Positions 6,076 through 8,121 of a stretch of DNA of 8,121 bases are shown one piece after another. Every line of letters begins with the position of its first letter. Position 1 is the stretch's first letter. The notes under the pieces were generated by a model. It was given only the letters and a program-made list of their open reading frames with translations. It did no database searches and was not told where the DNA came from. This DNA comes from Actinomycetes bacterium (GTDB lineage: Bacteria > Actinomycetota > Actinomycetes > Actinomycetales > Dermabacteraceae), in assembly GCA_023389045.1 (NCBI GenBank), contig JAEWEZ010000108.1, positions 1-8,121 of the forward strand, read 5' to 3'. A program made the translations under genes and the position numbers.

Positions 6076-7121
6076 GCACCCCCGACTCGCACACCGCACC
6101 GGCTCAGCGCACACCCCGCCGTCACCGGCGCCTCCTGCCCATAGCCCTGATCCTGCTGCTGATCGCCTTAGCGGCCTCCACCGGGCGGGTGCTGCTTGGC
6201 ACCCCCATGGTGGCTCCCGCCGATGCGCTCGCCGTGCTGCGTGGAGAACTCGTACCGGGCATTTCCTTCATCGTGATGGACTCCCGTCTGCCGGCTGTGG
6301 CGGTGGGTGCCCTCGCCGGGATTTCCTTCGGGGTCTCCGGCACCGTCTTCCAAACCCTGCTGCGCAACCCCCTGGCAAGCCCGGATGTGCTGGGTGTGAC
6401 CCTCGGCGCCTCCGCCGGCACGGTCGTCGCCATGACCGTCTTCACCGTGACCGATTCGGGGCTGTTCTGGGCCGCCCTCTTCGGTGGGATCGGCACCGCT
6501 GTGTTGGTTTTGCTGGTCGCATCCTCCCGACGGGGTCGCGATGCGGGGCGCGTGGATGATCGTTTCGTGCTGGTGGGTATCGGTGTTGCGGCTGCTTTGA
6601 GCGCCCTCATCACCTTCCTGCTCACCCGTATCGACCCGCGTTCGGCCGGGGACCTCATGCGCTGGCTGATTGGCTCCCTCAACGCCTCCACCTGGGATTG
6701 CGCCGTGGTTCTCGCCGGGGCGGTTGTGGTGCTGGCGCCGGTCGTCGCGCTCCTCGCCTCCCGCCTGCGGATTCTGGAACTCGGCGATGATCTCGCCACC
6801 GCCCTCGGTCTTCCGGTGCCGCTCACCCGCACCGCCCTGATCCTGGTGGCAGTGGTGTTGGCCGCGCTCCCGGTGGCTGTGACCGGCCCACTCGCCTTCA
6901 TCGCCTTCCTCGCCGGGCCGATCGCGCGGGCGCTCCTCGGACGCCCGAGCCTCTTCCTCTCGGCCCTCACCGGCGCCGTGCTCGTGCTCTGCGCGGATCT
7001 GATCGGCCAGAATGCCTTCGGCAGCACCCCGATGCCGGTCGGCGTCATTACCGGTGCTTTCGGCGCCCCCTTCCTGCTCTGGATGATGACCCGGGGCGGC
7101 GGCCCCGGGCAGGACAAGTAA
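6072..7121 (+). CDS. Iron-siderophore ABC transporter permease 2 (FecCD/FepG family)
   Basis: This 349-residue protein is the second membrane subunit, expected to form a heterodimer with the preceding permease. It carries the FecCD hallmarks GALAGISFGVSGTVFQTLLR (79-98) followed by NPLASPDVLGVTLGASAG, then ELGDDLATALGLP (236-248) in the coupling loop and GPLAFIAFLAGPIARALLG (262-280). The 'AGPIAR' form replaces the 'PHxxR' seen in its partner, as in many FepG-type subunits. Residues 1-20 are polar and basic and stay in the cytosol; the first helix is about 21-43. The ATG at 6072 overlaps the upstream TGA by 4 bases (ATGA). It ends with a short Gly-rich tail. Eleven bases separate it from the ATPase gene. 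Confidence 0.92.
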   Translation: MSTPDSHTAPAQRTPRRHRRLLPIALILLLIALAASTGRVLLGTPMVAPADALAVLRGELVPGISFIVMDSRLPAVAVGALAGISFGVSGTVFQTLLRNPLASPDVLGVTLGASAGTVVAMTVFTVTDSGLFWAALFGGIGTAVLVLLVASSRRGRDAGRVDDRFVLVGIGVAAALSALITFLLTRIDPRSAGDLMRWLIGSLNASTWDCAVVLAGAVVVLAPVVALLASRLRILELGDDLATALGLPVPLTRTALILVAVVLAALPVAVTGPLAFIAFLAGPIARALLGRPSLFLSALTGAVLVLCADLIGQNAFGSTPMPVGVITGAFGAPFLLWMMTRGGGPGQDK

Positions 7122-7132
7122 GAGAGACCCGT

Positions 7133-8121
7133 ATGGCCCTCCTCACCGCCCAAGACCTGCACCTTTCCTATGACGGCCGCGACATCGTGCACGGCGTGGA
7201 TCTTGCCCTGCCCGAAGGGAAGATCACCGTGATCGTCGGCGCGAATGGCTCGGGTAAATCCACCCTGCTGCGCGGCCTCTCCCGTCTCATGGCACCCCGT
7301 CAGGGCCGCGTCGAACTCGACGGGCAGGACATCCACCGCATGGGCGGCAAGGAACTCTCTCGCCGCCTCGGCCTGCTCCCGCAAAGCCCCACCGCCCCCG
7401 ACGGGGTGCGGGTGCGAGACCTCGTCGCGCGCGGCCGCTTCCCGCATCAGGGCCTGTTCCAGCAGTGGACCCCGCAGGATGAGGAGGCGGTGCAGGAAGC
7501 GCTGGATGCGACCCGCACCGCGGATCTCGCCGAGGAATACGTCGGGGAACTCTCGGGCGGGCAGCGCCAGCGGGTCTGGATCGCGATGGTCCTCGCACAG
7601 CGCACGGAAGTTTTGCTCCTGGATGAGCCGACGACCTTCCTCGACGTCACCCATCAGCTTGAGGTGCTCGACGTGGTTCGGCAGATCAACCGCACGCAGG
7701 GCACGACGGTCGCGATCGTCCTGCACGACCTGGGCCTCGCCGCTCGCGTCGCCGACCACATGATCGCCGTGCGCGACGGGAAGATTCACGCTCAGGGCAC
7801 CCCGCAGGAGGTGGTGACCGAGCAGATCGTGCGGGAAGTCTTCGCCCTCGAATCACGGGTCATTCCCGATCCGGTCACGGGCACCCCGCTCGTCGTGCCC
7901 CTCCAGGGTGGTGAGGCAGAAAAGCCCGCCCTCGTGCCCACCCTCGAATCCAGCCCCACTCTCCTGTTCAACCTCGAGGTGGTGCAGCGTCGCGCCGTCG
8001 GCAAGAACCTGGTGCGTCTGACCCTCGCCTCCCCGGAACTCGCCCACATGGGGACCGGCGGGCACCTGCTGGATGTGCGCATCAAGCTCATCATTCCCGG
8101 CCCCCAGCAGAGCGCCGACCA
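7133..8121 (+). CDS. Siderophore ABC transporter ATPase (FecE/FepC type) fused to a siderophore-interacting protein domain, partial at 3' end
   Basis: At least 329 codons, open to the window edge. Residues 1-257 form a complete FecE/FepC-type ATPase that powers siderophore import: Walker A GANGSGKST (36-44), Q-loop Gln84 in LLPQ, signature LSGGQ (140-144), Walker B VLLLDEP with Asp164 and Glu165, and switch His198 in LHDLG. Length and the ending PLVVPL match a whole ATPase. With no stop codon, a 20-residue linker (GGEAEKPALVPTLESS) leads to LLFNLEVVQRR (277-287), NLVRLTLASPEL and GGHLLDVRIKLIIPGP (309-324), which looks like the start of a SIP/ViuB FAD-dependent ferric-siderophore reductase. 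The ATG at 7133 has only a weak AGAGAG site 6 bases upstream and probably relies on coupling. The ATPase call is firm; the SIP call rests on about 50 residues. Confidence 0.85.
   Translation, partial: MALLTAQDLHLSYDGRDIVHGVDLALPEGKITVIVGANGSGKSTLLRGLSRLMAPRQGRVELDGQDIHRMGGKELSRRLGLLPQSPTAPDGVRVRDLVARGRFPHQGLFQQWTPQDEEAVQEALDATRTADLAEEYVGELSGGQRQRVWIAMVLAQRTEVLLLDEPTTFLDVTHQLEVLDVVRQINRTQGTTVAIVLHDLGLAARVADHMIAVRDGKIHAQGTPQEVVTEQIVREVFALESRVIPDPVTGTPLVVPLQGGEAEKPALVPTLESSPTLLFNLEVVQRRAVGKNLVRLTLASPELAHMGTGGHLLDVRIKLIIPGPQQSAD

Noticed and set aside
4939..6114. 391-codon open frame on the - strand opposite permease 1
   Set aside because: It is rich in Gly, Glu, Asp and His as expected from reading the reverse of hydrophobic codons; the + strand FecCD motifs are unambiguous.
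6122..7789. 555-codon open frame on the - strand across permease 2 and the ATPase
   Set aside because: Its composition (Ala, Arg, Thr, Pro, Ser) is typical of antisense frames in G+C-rich DNA, it has no domain, and it lies opposite two firmly identified genes.
1..8121. CRISPR array, tRNA, rRNA, insertion sequence or attachment site
   Set aside because: No regularly spaced repeats, no tRNA-like cloverleaf sequence, no transposase or integrase motif and no terminal inverted repeats were seen. The deletions in the dsdA locus carry no visible IS remnant.

Overview
The window is G+C-rich DNA with strongly C/G-ending codons, GTG starts, leaderless-looking promoters and an iron box of DtxR/IdeR type. 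Together these suggest an actinobacterium, perhaps of the Micrococcales (lineage inferred, not proven). All intact genes lie on the + strand.

Region 1 (1-2371). A probable divergent gene starts at base 31 on the - strand. It is followed by two intact genes of a Wadjet/MksBEFG-type SMC plasmid-defence system: jetA (DUF3375, MukF/MksF-like kleisin, 113-1606) and jetB (DUF4194, MukE/MksE-like KITE subunit, 1652-2371). The usual partners, jetC (SMC ATPase) and jetD (TOPRIM nuclease), do not follow jetB. The jetB reading frame ends in a hairpin and the next sequence is unrelated and converges on it.

Region 2 (2390-3835). This is a graveyard of three truncated genes: the C-terminal half of an Lrp/AsnC-family regulator (- strand), about 40 codons of a major-facilitator transporter (+), and the C-terminal two thirds of D-serine ammonia-lyase, dsdA (+). 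The dsdA remnant lacks its N-terminal part, including the PLP-binding lysine. Gene order and orientation fit an ancestral regulator / transporter / dsdA D-serine locus reduced by two deletions. The 438-codon open frame from 2519 is a chimera of antisense-lrp and dsdA sequence, not a real full-length gene.

Region 3 (3836-4004). This 169-base gap holds a good intrinsic terminator for the old dsdA, a perfect 18-bp palindrome resembling a DtxR/IdeR iron box, a second inverted repeat, and a strong ribosome binding site.

Region 4 (4005-8121, runs off the window). A tightly packed iron-siderophore ABC import operon: a Tat-type substrate-binding lipoprotein, two FecCD-family permeases and a FecE-type ATPase, with overlaps of 29 and 4 bases and a gap of 11 bases. 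The ATPase frame does not stop after its ABC domain. It continues through a short linker into the start of a siderophore-interacting (SIP/ViuB-type) flavoreductase domain, so import energy and reductive iron release seem to be joined in one polypeptide. The binding protein captures ferric siderophore outside the membrane, the permease pair carries it across using ATP, and the fused reductase would free the iron inside.
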